64,000 bases of DNA from Physcomitrium patens (GCF_000002425.4 NC_037273.1:3017297-3081296); one strand, 5' to 3'; positions 1 through 13,458 are shown, counted from the stretch's first letter. Notes: generated from the letters alone by a model not told the origin. Program-made: numbers and translations.

Positions 1-3000
1 GTCAAACTAATATAAATATCATATTTTATTTTAAAACTTCTTTTTACTTTTTGTAATACTTACTTTACTTTAATAATTATATTCAAATATCACTTAAAAT
101 ATTTTAATCTAAATAGATATTATTTATCATATCTAAGTATTATTTTCTATCTATACAAGTTATATTCTATTTTTACTTTACATAACTAGACTAAGTGCCT
201 CAACCACTTTTATTCAAATTCAATGTATGCTTTTTTCTTTAATTTAATTTATCATATTGTATTCTAGTTGATATTGATTTTTTATTGAAATAATATTGAT
301 TTTTTATTACTTAATTCAAAGTAGATTGGTTTTTTTACATTAAATTAAGTATAGAATTAATTTTCTAACTTTATTGTAAAACTTATTCTACTTTTAAATT
401 CTTTATACATACTTTGAATTTTTGCATGTAATTTTGAAATTTATCTCTGAAACACTATTTTTATTTGCTAGCTATGATTCATGATGCTATTCTATTTTTT
501 TTGTCCTAGTGTCTTTATGCAATAAGTGCTAATTTAAACTATATGATTTAAGTTTTTATTTATTTATTTATTTATTTTTTAATATAATTCTTAAATATGG
601 AGAATTACCTTAGATTTATCATTTTATCAATATTTTGTAGACTCTAGACTTAAATTAATTATTTCTTGATAATATTTGGACATGCCATAAAATATTTAGT
701 TGATTGTAGTAAATCAACCTACTAATATTATTTTTTATTTTTTATTTTCATTATCTATTTATTCTAAGTTCTTTATTTTTTATTTCTTCATCTATATATA
801 TATATATATATATATATGGAATTTACTCTTTTTAGTCCATTGATACAAATACAAATAACTTTAATGCCAGAGGTTTTATTTCTTTGGATCCTATTTTTAT
901 TATTAGATCTTTAAAATTGTGTTAGTTTTTTCTATTAATTGGCTATTTATTATTAATTCAACTTCAAACATTGTCGTTTTTGAATTTATTTTCTATTATT
1001 AACTCTTATCTTTGGATTCCCTTGTCATTAAAAAGCTATAGCCAAAGAAATAAGTTAATAATTACTAGACTTATAATTGTTTGTAATTGGGTCTGAAAAA
1101 TTGTAATTAATTATTACTGTAAATTAATAATAAGAAATAAGAATCTAATTTATTTTACTATTGGTGTGTTTGGTAGCCATTATCATTTAAATAAATAACT
1201 TACTTTCATATTATAACTACTTGTAGAAGCATGTTAGTTCTATAAGTGCTAAAAGAGAAGTTCAATATATTTTAAAGAATTAATTAATCTTAATACTTTT
1301 GTTTGATTGATTTAAAACTATACTTTAGTAATAACACATTTGACATTCATCTCATTTTTATACACCAACAACAAATCACTCTCCTAAATATCGATCAATT
1401 GGTATTTTTAAGAACCTTATTAATTTTAAAACTCTATTAAAATATCTTCTTTAGGAAAAAAAAATTTGATTATTACCTCTATATTTGATTAATAATATTT
1501 AAATAAATATAAAACATGTTTTCAAAAAATATTTATATTCTATAGTAAGTTTTTTCATAATCATAAGTGTGTATCTTACAAAGAAATAATACCTACTTTT
1601 TAGCATTGTAGATTTATTGTAGTATCTTGTTACCTTATATTATTATGCTTGATTTCTTTCTTATAACATATTTTTATAAGATTGATCTTGTCTTAAAATT
1701 AAAAAATCAATTTCAAAGAATGACATTTCATCTAACCTACTATTATTGTCATCTACAAATAAATTCTATATTTTTCTATATGACTTGATTGGTTGGATTG
1801 ATTAAATTTAATTTTGCTTAAATTTGTCTCTAATATCAAATAGTTAGATAAAGACTCAATAAATTTATTAATCAATTAAATTATATTTAATTTTTTTTTA
1901 TGAAAAAGATAATATAAATAATTTATTATAAATAATATGAATAGAATCAATAAATACCACATTTAGCATCAGATTAAAGGTCCTACAAAAATGTACATAG
2001 CTAACAACATAGATTTAGAAGTTTTCTTGTATATCTAAGGTTTTTGAGGTAAAAAATTAAGATAAAAAAATTAACATTAAAATGAAATTTAATCTAAACT
2101 AATCTTTTAGACTTAATTGAATTAAATTGGAAAAAGAGAAAATAAAATCCAACTATATGCAAGAATAAAATTAGTTCAAGAAAAATATTATCATTTAGAA
2201 TAAGGTCTTAATTATATTTTAAAACACAAACTAAAAGAAAGAGAAAGAAATAAAAAGAAAAAAATAGAACTAGATAAAAATAGAAGATTGATGAAATAAT
2301 ACATTATAGGAGTATATAGAAGCTTAGAAAGAAGTATAAGAATATATGTAATCTACTTATGATTTATTTATTATAAATATAGTTTAGATTAAATTTTAAA
2401 ATTATATATCTATTTCCTATTAATAATATATAATAGAGGTAGTAGTCGATAATATATCAATAAGTCTTTAGTTTTTTAAAATACTCTTAGAAGTAATAAA
2501 AAATAAAATATAAAAAAAATTTATATTAAAATTTTAATTATTTTACTTATATAGAATAGTTATTCAATATTAAGAAGTAAAAATTAAAAAAATAAAATAT
2601 TATTCAGCTAAATAAATTCAAATCAAAATAAAATATCAACAAAAATAATTTAGCATAGAAATTTAATTCAAAGAGTTACAATTAGATAATTATAAAACCT
2701 TTGTAAATACTTAAACAAAAATTGTAAAGTAATTTATATTTAATAATATATATATATATTTTATAGATGAAGTGAAAGTCTAAAAATCAAAATAAACAAA
2801 CTTTAATGTACTTAGATATATTATGTTGTTGTTAATAGTTCATATATTTAATGAGATATATGGAGGATTGATTTTAGTGCTAACCTTATTATTGTGGATT
2901 AATATTTTTGTCTTTGCCAATTTTACAACCACTTTTTGTGGTATCTATTTTCAACATGTGTAAACTAATGTATTTGTTGAAGTAGTGTTAATTGATTGTA

Positions 3001-3913
3001 ATGTTTTTGCATAGTAAGTATAAGATGTATTCATTAAAAAGATTCTTATTTTTTTACCTATTAGATGCACTTATTAGAATGCAAAGATGTCTCTAAGAAT
3101 TAAATTTTATTAATTTTTCTATCTTTTTTTTATATATTTATTCTTAATATGAATAAATTAATTTATTTGTGTTTTCTATTTTTATTGAGCATGTTAAGAT
3201 TTATTTTTTAACTTTACTAAGCTATTATTTGTCCTTATAGTGTATTTGATCATGTGTGCTTGAGCATTGGTCAGCAAGATATTTGTTACATCAATATATT
3301 AGTATAAACATTTAGGATTCTAATAAAAAGTTGAAGGGTGTTATAGAAAAATTCAGTCATTGGCAATGATCTTCTTTTATATAATGAACATTTTTAGACA
3401 ATACAACTTTTTTCTTATCATTGTTGAAAAATTACATTGTTATTATTATTGATTGGTTATTGAATCTGTATGATCAGTATCATAAGTGCACAAATTTTTT
3501 ATTGTCGTAATGTGTTTATTAAATTCTAATTATTTATTTTTACAATTTAATATATTTTGTTCAAACTTCAATTTTTAATAATTGTATCAACTATATAAAT
3601 ACCATTTGTTTTCCTAGAAGACACTTTAGAAGATGCTCTACTATAAATTCTATTATAATCTTGCTTCTATATGTAACAAATGTTAGATTTTTTGTCAAGT
3701 CAATACACGATGTTTTTATATTCTATTGCTATTGCAAACTATTTAAAATCTATTTTTAATTATTATTTGTTGATTTAGAAGAATCAATTTCTTATTATTT
3801 TTAATATTTATACTAATGGTTTGAGTTTATTATAATCTAATTTATTTTATTCTACAATTTATTTTTAGAAACTAATTATATCTACACCTAACAGAAATAA
3901 AGCTGTAATCTAG

Positions 3914-3916
<3 letters not shown>

Positions 3917-3949
<33 letters not shown>
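3917..3949. repeat. (TA)n microsatellite
   Basis: A run of alternating TA of about 33 bases. Similar runs recur at 793-817, 32341-32375, 35658-35690, 41076-41105 and inside the introns of the PKA-R gene. Confidence 0.9.
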
Positions 3950-3954
<5 letters not shown>

Positions 3955-4104
3955 TACTATTTATAATTCTAAGAAGATCTGTCGAACTTTTTTAAGAACT
4001 TATTGCAATGCAAAATTAAGGATCCAAATTAACAATGCTATTATCATCCTCTCTAAGTAATATTCTAATATAATGTACAACTGATTGTTTATAATTTATG
4101 TAAT

Positions 4105-4106
<2 letters not shown>

Positions 4107-4135
<29 letters not shown>
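4107..4135. repeat. poly-T homopolymer
   Basis: About 29 consecutive T on the plus strand (poly-A on the minus strand). It could be the tail of an old retroposed sequence on the minus strand, but I see no associated element. Confidence 0.85.
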
Positions 4136-4139
<4 letters not shown>

Positions 4140-4516
4140 GTAACCGAAATAAAAAAATTAGTTTTGATTTATAAAAAACTTAACATATAAAAAACTAAGT
4201 TTAGAATCTATTGTTGCATGTTACAAATTTCAAAGGGGGTTTTATAAAACCTTAGTATTTATATTTTGGTATTATTATTATATCTAAAATACTTGTTGTA
4301 GGGAATAATATGAATATTTATTATTTGAATAAAATCTATTTTTTCAAAGAATAGTCAAATTTCTTCTACATATTTAAGGGTCTTTTTTACTATTATTATG
4401 ATAAACAAATGTTTAAAGTACTCTATTTCTTAGATGACAAGTTTTACATCAATGAAAAAAATGTGGTTAGAATCTTGTAACTACATACTTCCAAGTTTTC
4501 TTTAAAGTACAGTTAA

Positions 4517-5660
4517 TCATTCTTCTCTAAAGATTTTGTTGAAAGAATCAACTTCCACGGCGACATTGAAACAACAAATTGCGGAGGAGCTAGCCATCGC
4601 ACGAAATCTATAAAGCGGTCCAGCAATGGCCCATTTGCCGGGACTAGAATCAGGTTGACAGGAGGCGGCGAATCCAAAGCACCGTCTACGAGAATCCAAC
4701 GAGAACTCCCACGCGTTTGAATCCGCTTTCAGGTCAACAGATTTCAGACGTAGCCGTTCGGAGTCGTAGTCGTCGAGGTTCAAATTTAGAAACGGGGAAT
4801 ATGAGTTACGCATGTCCGCTACGAAACCCACCCACCTGGATCGTAATTGTTCACAACCTGGAGGCACAGTGTCTCCGTGTCGTCGTCGTGAAACCCACAG
4901 TGGTAGATAAAATGCTTGTATCTGTGCTACTACCACCGCATGGGTTCAGAACTGGAACGGAAATCCAGAAAGCCTAACAGTCTCCCTCTGAATTTAATCT
5001 TCATCGACTACTGTTCGTCATGTTCAAATCTCGCCGTGGATGTGGTGGCGACTGAGGCAGAACACTAGCATCTCCTTCGGGCGTATTTCGCCGTGTCTCG
5101 ATGGCCTCCACAGCAGCAACATTGGGATGATATAAAAAAACAGCAAGATTGGTAGGTCGTAAAAGCAACAAACACGCTCCATTGTTAGGCATCCGACGAT
5201 TGTTGGGGAGCTGCCGAAGATGCTGTGGCATCTAGGGTGTTGACTGGAAACGTGAATGGGGAAAACGAATGGTGGGGGCCGTGGACTCAGCCAAGGTGGC
5301 CTCGAATCGATCACATCCGCAGCTCGAGCTTTTAATGGAATTTTCTACAGGGACGAAGTCTTAGCGGACAGCTAATGGAGGCTGGATCCGGGCCCTCGCC
5401 GTTGCGGTTTTGGTGCACGCTGCTTGCCTGCCGCTGAAGAGGTCCGCTCGTCCCCGTTCTTCCCGTTGTTGCTGGCCTTGGTCCCCACTGCTCCATAGCT
5501 GGCGACTTAAATGCTCCCTTTTAGGGCAAGGTTCTTCAATCCCATGCTCCAAAGCATTGGCTTTGTATGGGCACGGAGCCACACAATGTCCAGTACATAA
5601 TCCCTCAATGCACTTACAACAGCAGCAGCAGACCCCGTTTACTAAACCCATATTACTGGT
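4517..5660 (-). other. GC-richer island with unassigned reading frames
   Basis: Base composition rises abruptly relative to the first 4.5 kb, and several moderate minus-strand frames occur. The longest (4517-4936, 139 codons) has a gene-like, non-repetitive composition with basic and acidic residues, but I recognise no family. A second frame (5361-5651) is Cys-rich at its start. They could be exons of an unidentified minus-strand gene, relics of one, or chance. No consistent splice chain was found. Confidence 0.2.
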
Positions 5661-8322
5661 TTTTATACTATTTCTTTGACTATGTTGAGTTCAGTAATTT
5701 GGTCATGAATCCATGTTGTGGAGACTGCCGAAGTTCTGTGATTGTTGGTGATGTATGTTGTCAAAGTTTTGTGAAAATCTGATGATTCATTAGTGAGGAA
5801 TCAGATGTGAAAAGAGATAAATATATGATTTGCCAGATAACGCGAAAAGAGAATGAGAAAGAATACAGAAAGTTGTTTAATATAGTCGAGCATGGGAGAA
5901 AGTAACTATTTGTGCGAAGGCAACTGCTTTTTGTATATGAATGTTGCAATGATTAATGCACATTGCAAGAGAAGTCTAAAAAGGGAATAAAGAGGTATTG
6001 ACATTGATAATTGGATCAAGAAAATGTCATGAGTAAAGAAAAATCTGTAAATAAATGAAAGTGGTTGTGTTTTATCACAGCTTTCAAAGCACGATGTTAA
6101 AATGTAAAGGCGGCTTGTGCCTAGAAAATGTTGGTTACGTTCATTACGAAGAATTTAAGAATGTTATCATTCAGTGCCTCAAAGGTTTACTGAGAAGTAT
6201 ATTTTTACTTTTTAATACTCAGGTTATACAACAGACATAGTTGTATATAAATCGAAACACATTGAATAAGATTTGATTGTCAAAATAAGATTAAATCCCA
6301 GCAAATGTTCGAAAACAAAATGCCAAAGGAAAAATAAAAACAAATGCAGCTCTTAAACATGAAATCCATGCTTTTTATATTCATACTCAGACATAAAAGA
6401 AATTCGATATAAATAGGGAAAAAAACACAGCGTATTGAATGATACTCTTGAGATCATGTATTCAAAGCAGAGCAAAAGTGGCAAAGATCAACATGCTCAA
6501 GGCAACCCTAAAGATACACAAGGGTTTTGTGCAAGAAGCGCATAAGAGCAAAAAAAGTAGAGAAGAGACCAATAAACTTTTTAAAAAGGGATTCAAGTCC
6601 AACCTATAAGTGGGCTTTTCATTAACTCTTGATTGCATGGAATTGTCCCATATCGAATTTCACATGCAGATGGCCAAAGCTCATTCGCATCGAAGTCTTC
6701 GGCGGGTCTTGACTGCAATGGGTATAGCAAGGGAACAACAGGGAGAACTTCGTATAGAACGTTTTAGGAACGTCAAAGAGAACGGTGTTCCCCTCATAGA
6801 ATCGCTCACTGACATACGTAACAGAATGATCGTATACCACGGTATATGGCAGTCATCCACTATCCCCCTTAAAACCGTGCGCCACGTGGTTTTAGCCCTG
6901 TTTTACGACCCTTGTTTTCTGAAGCTTGCTCTCGATGGTAGTTGTGATTGTGGTAGTGATGGCATTGTGGTGCTGCACGGTGCTCATGGAAGCCAGGAGA
7001 TAGTAGAATTGAGTGGCCAAGTGAGATTGGTTTGGGGCAACTGTGGCTGTGTCTTTGACCTCCGCCACGGTTACCTTGATTTTTAGTGGTATGAAATTCA
7101 GTTAAGATTTGAAGTTGTGTGAAGTCGAAGGAGGCAAAGGGGTGTAGGAATTTGGGAGGGAGACGAGATCAATCCTCTCCCAGCCCTCGGAGTCTCATAG
7201 AGGTCCTGCTTCTGTCTATTCAGGAATAGCGTACTCGTTCTTCATTTCTATGAGGTTTTTGGTGCGACATTTTGTGCTTGTCAATATCAGATGGTAATTC
7301 GTGTTGGACGCTGCTTGGTCTTTTTTCGAATAGAAAGAAGAGAAACGATAGATTGCAATAGGGAGGAAGGAGAGAGTGCGAGGGCGTGGATTGTTAGAGG
7401 ATCCATTACGTGCACTGAGAGCCTTGTGAGTTGATGAGCTTCGTGCCGTTGAGCGTCGTTTTGTTTGTGCCTACTCTCGTGAATTGTGTTTGCATACGAA
7501 TTGTTGGATAGGCTGAATGCTTCAGTGAGAGCAATGATTTTGGAGTTTAGGACGGGAGAAATTTATGTCAAAGAATGAAGGAAATACGCAGTGTCCATTG
7601 CATGCGTTTTTCTAGGGTATTCAGTGGTCTATGCCCTATTCTGTCTCTATTCGTTTCTCTTGTGTCGAGTTTGTTTCTAGTATTCAAAAACGAGAGCATG
7701 CTTGAAGGCTCCTGCATTCCTCTCTACGGACTAGATAAACAATAGTCGACAATAGATATTGCATTCAACGTTTTCTCAGTCTCGTAGACGTTTAGAGTTG
7801 GCGGAATCCAGTTAGACTTCCCTTTGATATCGTCGTGAAGGAGTTACAAATACTTCAGGTTGTAATTCCCACCCATTATTTAGTACATTGTGCATTTCTG
7901 CACATCAGTTTGTGAATCCATATGATTTTGCCTCTGTGAAGGCCGAAGAACCTATTGCGATATGTTAATACCATTGGTGGAAAATCAAGAAAAAATTAAA
8001 CTGTGTGAAAATTCTACGTGGTTGACTTGTCTCCGTAGTGGACAACGGAGGCACAGCGCCGAATTTCATTTCTATCGTTGCTGTTCCAGAGGATGGACAT
8101 GCTAAACCTGGAAATCCAAGGTCCTAAAAGAATAAATTTTAAGATGTAGCAGTGGAAAATTTAAAGTTTACAAGCCTGCTTCGAGGCCTGGAAATCCACC
8201 CACAGCGGTCTAGGCATAGATTTGGGGTTTTTTTTTTGTTTCTTCTTCTTGGGAGCACGTCGAGACCAGATATTTGTAGATACATGAATAGTAGAGAATA
8301 AGGTTGACGTTGAGATAACAAG
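5661..8322. other. No gene identified; possible 5' region of the SINE-like locus
   Basis: Mixed-composition DNA. A plus-strand frame at 6610-7086 (158 codons) and minus-strand frames opposite it match no family I know. The sequence just before 8323 could be the ancestral 5' leader of the SINE-like pseudogene. Confidence 0.4.
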
Positions 8323-11300
8323 ATGAAGGAAGAAGAAGGCTCTCGGTATCTTAGTCCGCTCGTGAAGCAGGACTTGGCGAAGCTCAACTCAGATGGGGAT
8401 ACTCGGAGCATTGCGCTAAAATCCTTGAAGCTATTTGAAGAGCAGCTTGATGTGTCTAGCTTGTTTGCTTGTTCATTTCCCCAAGTAACTCGTCGCAACT
8501 CCAGTCCTCTCTCAATGCATCCTTGTAGTCCATGATTCTTCCGTCATCTAGTCATGACAGAAAGTATTAATATGATCACAATGTGGAGCAATATGAGCTT
8601 CGTGTAGGTAAGGTGATAAATTTTCTTTTTCCTTTTTTGGAGCTGGGTTTCATGCATTGTATTGGAATGAATTTTTCACAAAGCATTCTGCTCCCAGCGG
8701 CTCCTCGCCGTATATGATAATTCCGAAGGTAAATGGTATATTGGAATAATTTCAACGTTCAACTTGGTTGGATACTTTCAATTGATGCTTACATTTCTTG
8801 ACAAAAAGACTCTCGAAACATAGCTCTACTATACATTGCATGTACGCTAGCACTCCGAATCATCAATTTTAATATGATATGTTCAGATGTGCGATAAAGT
8901 AGCATTCATAGTGATAACCATGATGTAGCATCTGTATTATTATGTAGGTAATATGACTTATTTTCAAATGTTGCGCATGTGCTTGAACTCTGCCGAGCTG
9001 ACAAGATGACACACGTAAGGACAATTCTCAGTGAAGTGTTGCACATTACTAAAATGCTGTCCTCTGGAAGCGCGGCCCACAAATCAACGGGCGTGGCAGC
9101 GGGGCCTATCCAAAAGCCCACAGAGCGTAATGATCAGAGTCCTTGGTTTAGCAAAGAGATTCCTGACTCTCCAGTGTCAGGCAAGGTTCTAGTCTGAGGG
9201 CGTCTATGGGCCCAAGGACTTGAAGGGCTGTCTTTCCTTCTCCAGGGCCGAAGCGGGGCCCTGTCTACTCAAGAGCCTCTATGAGTCTAATTAGGGTCGA
9301 TACAATCAGTCCTAGTGCTGCCAGTCCGAGGTTGAGAGCGTCTAGTTCAAGTGAGGGCTGCAAGTCCAACTTCTCAAGAATCTCATCATCTGTCTTATTC
9401 ATCTGCTTCAACTTCAACTTCAGAATCTGTTCGAATTCCATCCGACCGAATCAATGTCAGATTGAGGGCTAAGCGGGCACCTCTTTACCTCCCTCAAGGC
9501 ACAAGTTACCCCCATTCGCCCCGATCTGCGAGTACTCTAGTTACGTCTCCTACGAGTTCTACTACTACCGTTGAAGAGTGCGAGTTTCTATCACGTAGAT
9601 GTGAAAGCTGCCCCTCCCGTGTACATTCTGCGTTTATCTTTTTTACTCAAGCTCTTGCTTCTAAAATTATTTATGTAATTTATCGTTCACACTTTGGATG
9701 GTTGTCCGTACCTTAACATGGTTGGTTGCTAGCTTATACAATTTCGTAAGAATATTTGACATATTCATCTCACGCACAGTGTAGGAGACCGAGTGTTTGT
9801 GAATTTGAATCTGTTGGGGACTTGAATTTTGAGTGTTTGTCACAATGTCGTGGTGTGTGGAATATCTTAAGGCTCAAATTAAGCCACTTCCTTAAGGCTT
9901 CTTAGTACATCTTAGTACGCCTTTGACATATGCTTTGTCATGTGAGCCACACTTATTGCTAAGGAGACTGTTTGATCACGGAGCAGAGGAGGTTATCTGG
10001 AAGATTACAAAGCCGAGTTTGGCGACAATTATTTGCGATTGCAAGCTCCATTGATGTCGGTGGCATCTACTCCCATCTTGACTACTGAACTTGATGCATT
10101 AGGTGCTGAACTTCAAAAGCTAAACGATACCCAAGATTCAAAAGATTTTGATATCGATATAACTGTTTCGGAGGACGCCCGTCAACTGAAGCCAAGTTTA
10201 CCTCGGTTGAAAGTTGGCGCCAATAGCTTGGGTTAGAATTCAGGACGTGTGCATCCAAATGATGACAAAGCGTCAGTGTCAAGAGCTTGTAGCACTAGCA
10301 TGCAGATAAGTTGGACAAACAGTCATATTGCGAGATCTGGAAGAGACGCTTCACAAGCGGAAATTGAAGTGGAAAAACACGAGATTTTTACTTCAGACTT
10401 ATCAATTCGCGCTCAGAGCTCTGGGGCAGCTGGAGCGGAGGTTGACACCATAAAAGTCCTAGGTGGTCTATGTATCCATTTGGAAGAGGTGTGGAAACTG
10501 ATAACTAAGGTTCAGACTTCATTCAGTGTTTTATACTTCTAAATTAATTTATGTTTGGATGCCACAGACATATAGTTGCCATGTTTATTGATAATTCTTG
10601 GTTATTTTTTTTGATTTGCAGAAGTTAAGGTTACTGAGCACAGCAAAAGATTTTATTCCCTTCGTTCTACCGACGCGACTTGTGCGCTCTCTGTCAAGTC
10701 TGTCCAACCATGAATCGAGAGGAGGTTATTACGAATAGGATGATGTGGTACTATTCAACGATGCAGATGCAGCCAAATTGGATGCCGAGTCGTCAAGCAA
10801 GGCGGGATGGAGTGTTCGTGACAACCCAATTGCATCTGAGGGGTCATACAGATCTAACACTTCTGACCAGGAGTTCGACGAGTGGCATAAGGCAGATGAC
10901 TTTCCCAGACTTCGTAAGCTGGGCTCTATTGATGTCAGTCCTCGCGACATTCACATGATCTCACCAGACGCTAAAGTATCCCAATCTGTTGATGATGGTG
11001 CAACCTTGAATCCCACTGGCCGTGATTGCAATCCTGGTGTGGTCCACAACCCAGATCGTGTATGTCATGCATATGTCTCGGCCAAACAAAACATCAAATC
11101 GTGCACTTTGCTGGTCCACAGTCAACCCAAAGATATGGATGCTGAAAAACAGGTCATTTCTAATGGCCCATTTAATCTTATCCTCAAGGGCAAACCAAAA
11201 AGTGGGAAAATTTGTGAAGATTCTGCTGGTGAGTTTGATTATAACGATCCTTTCTTCAATAAATCGTTAAAGCAGGTGGATCAACATGAAAGAGGACATC

Positions 11301-11450
11301 CCACGATCCGAATGATACGATGACACAATTGTGCTGGTACATTGAAGCAGTGTTGGGAGGATCTCTGTTTGTAGTGCTTGCTCTTCCTGAAGCCGTGGTT
11401 GTTGGCAAGGCTCTGACTGGGTCACGCGAGCTTGAAGGCCTTGTGCCCAC
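8323..11450 (+). pseudogene. SINE1/2-like ARM-repeat KASH protein pseudogene
   Basis: The first frame (8323 to about 8494) begins MKEEEGSRYLSPLVKQDLAK and resembles the N-terminus of plant SINE1/SINE2, which are nuclear-envelope proteins with ARM repeats. A second block at about 8958-9195 (LELCRADKM...HVRTILSEVL) resembles the end of their ARM region. Ser-rich blocks follow at 9351-9600, 10033-10507 and 10622-11317. A hydrophobic C-terminal segment at 11320-11451 ends GLVPT, the xVPT ending of plant KASH tails. Decay is clear: the central ARM repeats are missing, there are in-frame stops at 10234-10236 and 10736-10738, a frame change precedes the KASH segment, and the codon after VPT is TGG rather than a stop. 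An intron-like GT...AG gap (about 10508-10621) remains, so it was not a processed retrocopy. Family assignment is by remembered similarity. Confidence 0.6.
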
Positions 11451-11451
11451 A

Positions 11452-11918
11452 TGGTCATATAGTCCATCATGCTTCACATTTGTGCATATTTGCAAGTGTG
11501 TTGTAACGTAATTATTCATGTACCAAGAAGAGTTGTAATATAGATTGAATCAATACTAGCTGTAGTTGTTGTGTAATCATCATATCAACTTACAGTGACA
11601 TAATGACTTGCGCATAGCCGGAAAAGCGAGAAATTTGGAGATTTGGTTGAGGGTATTCTCAAGATTACATGCATGTAGGATATTTTTTATGACTGTGTCC
11701 AAATAATAAAGTATCATATTTAACTTAATATATACTGCAACAATATGTTCATTTGCTCGTTTGTTTGATATTGCTTTATTTGAATCACTTTAGTTTCTTC
11801 TACTTAGTAATAGAATATTTTGATTTCTTTTTTACTCCAGGAACAGCCAAGGAATATGTACGACTGTTGTATATCCAATGCTATCTATTTCACCCTACCG
11901 ATCAAATCAATTGCTGGT
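11452..11918. other. Intergenic, nothing recognised
   Basis: AT-rich spacer between the SINE-like pseudogene and the viral-derived block. No reading frame or repeat of note. Confidence 0.6.
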
Positions 11919-11938
11919 TTTTAGAGTAAATGATCCTA
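11919..11938 (+). repeat. Left copy of a 20-bp inverted repeat
   Basis: TTTTAGAGTAAATGATCCTA occurs here and its exact reverse complement lies at 13573-13592. The pair brackets the D5-like fragment at a spacing of about 1.67 kb. No convincing target-site duplication lies outside the pair, so a transposon end is possible but not shown. Confidence 0.75.
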
Positions 11939-12001
11939 CCTCTCACCTAGCATTTAGTATTGAACACGCATGATTAACGAATGACTTTACTTTGAAAAAT
12001 C

Positions 12002-12040
12002 CTAAATCCTAAACCCTAAAACATGCTCAACCCTAAACCT
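12002..12040 (+). repeat. Telomere-like CCCTAAA motifs
   Basis: Four degenerate copies of the plant telomere heptamer (CCTAAAT, CCTAAACC, CCCTAAA, CCCTAAACC) lie directly before the first readable codon of the D5-like fragment. They are too few and too imperfect for a true interstitial telomere array. Confidence 0.6.
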
Positions 12041-12042
12041 GT

Positions 12043-13458
12043 GTGATATATGATGACAAGTTTGTATGCTCCAACTTTGACAAGATAACCCTATATTTTT
12101 TCGACACCAAGAAATGGGCTCTAAAGAACTCTAAAGCATCAATGATGAAGGAGATCCTCACAGGAATGTATAGGTTCATAACAGATGTATGCGAGTCTTA
12201 CATGGAGACCATCGAGCCTGCTACCAAGATAATGGACTTCATACAATCGTCTGACAACAGAAGGAAGATGATGTATACCTGTGCGGGAATGTTATACAAA
12301 GAGGGCTTTGAAGAACTCTTGGATTCTAGACGAGATGTAATCGGTATGAAAGGTGGTGTGTATGACTTTACAAAAGACAAGTTTAGAAGGATGGAACCGG
12401 ATGACTATATTACTTTGTCAACTAGGATTCCATTTATACCACTCGATTACAACTCAGAAGTAACTAATGAGGTTCTTGATCTCCTAGCAAAGGTGTTCCC
12501 TAACGAGGACATAAGAAGATATTTTATAAGGTTTATCTCATCATGTTTATAAGGACGAAATGCAAACAAGATATTCTCCATATGGTCAGGATCTAGAGAC
12601 AACGGAAAGACTGTTATGGTCTCTTTAGTTGAACGAGCATTTGGAGACTATGCAATAAAGATGCCAACATCATTGCTTATGGGAAAGAGAGTACAATCAT
12701 AAGCAGCTACTCCCGAGCTAGCAATGCTTAAGGGAAGACTTATAGCTTTCGTTCAAGAGCCTGATGAAGGTGACAAACTCAACCTTGGTGTTATGAAGGA
12801 GCTTACAGGGAACGATAGTCTCTATATTAGAGGATTGTATGAAGAAGGAACTATCATACTCCAGACAACAAAGTTTGTACTTATTGCCAACAGGATTCCA
12901 CAAATGAGTATGTTTGATAAAGCTGTGTGGAGTAGAGTTAGAGTAATGCCATTTGTATCAATGTTTGTTGATAAGATAGAATCATCTCATGATTCTCTTA
13001 CAACACACTTGAAGGATATTAACTTCTCCAATAAGATTCCTTTGCTTGCTCCCGTATTCATGAGATTAGTAATAGAAGAGTACAAGCAATATCTAACTTA
13101 TGGTCTTGAAGAATCTAATGAAGTTAAGGATTGTACTGAGACGATTTGTGTGTCTAACGATATCTTTGGACAGTTTTTAAGTGCTAATGTTGAGAAGAAC
13201 AGCAAGAGTATAGTTGCTATAAAGGAGCTATACGATACTTACAAGTATTGGTCAAAGGATATGTTTCCAATAATGAAGGTAAAAGATATATCATCCCTAC
13301 GACAGTATCTAGCTAAGAACTCGTACACCATAGACGCTATAGATGAGATTGAAGGTTTACTTTGTGCTACTTCGAATCCAATTTCTAACGCCTTATATAG
13401 CTTCCAACATGTGCCTACAAGCCCACTATGGATATGGGAAATGATAACTATAGTATAG
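12043..13458 (+). pseudogene. NCLDV D5-type helicase-primase fragment, endogenised and broken
   Basis: One reading frame runs through about 472 codons, interrupted by two in-frame TAA codons (12550-12552 and 12700-12702). The first third resembles the D5_N region that precedes the ATPase in nucleocytoplasmic large DNA virus D5-like primase-helicases. After the first stop comes a superfamily 3 helicase core: Walker A GSRDNGKT, a Walker B-type segment FVQEPDEGD, sensor-1-like LIANRIP, and the arginine-finger region WSRVRVMPF. A C-terminal domain follows. The family is usually far longer and has an N-terminal primase domain, so both ends are missing and no start codon is credible. There is no intron. 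Its neighbours are plant genes and retrotransposons, with no other viral gene in view, so this is a relic insertion and not a virus genome. The family call is strong. The donor lineage cannot be placed by eye. Confidence 0.85.

Larger units (their letters stand above)
1..4500. other. AT-rich intergenic DNA, no gene seen
   Basis: The stretch is strongly AT-rich on both strands and has no long reading frame or recognisable protein, tRNA or rRNA signature. It carries TA microsatellites near 793-817 and 3917-3949 and a T homopolymer near 4107-4135. I see no terminal repeats that would define a transposon. Confidence 0.7.

Noticed and set aside
6600-7086. Possible BAHD-type acyltransferase remnant on the minus strand
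   Set aside because: Short pieces (VTVAEVKDTATVAP and LLYPLQSRPAEDF) faintly recall the family start, but they are in different frames and lack HxxxD, so the resemblance is too weak.
6610-7086. 158-codon plus-strand ORF
   Set aside because: No domain, no splice context and competing frames on the other strand; probably chance.
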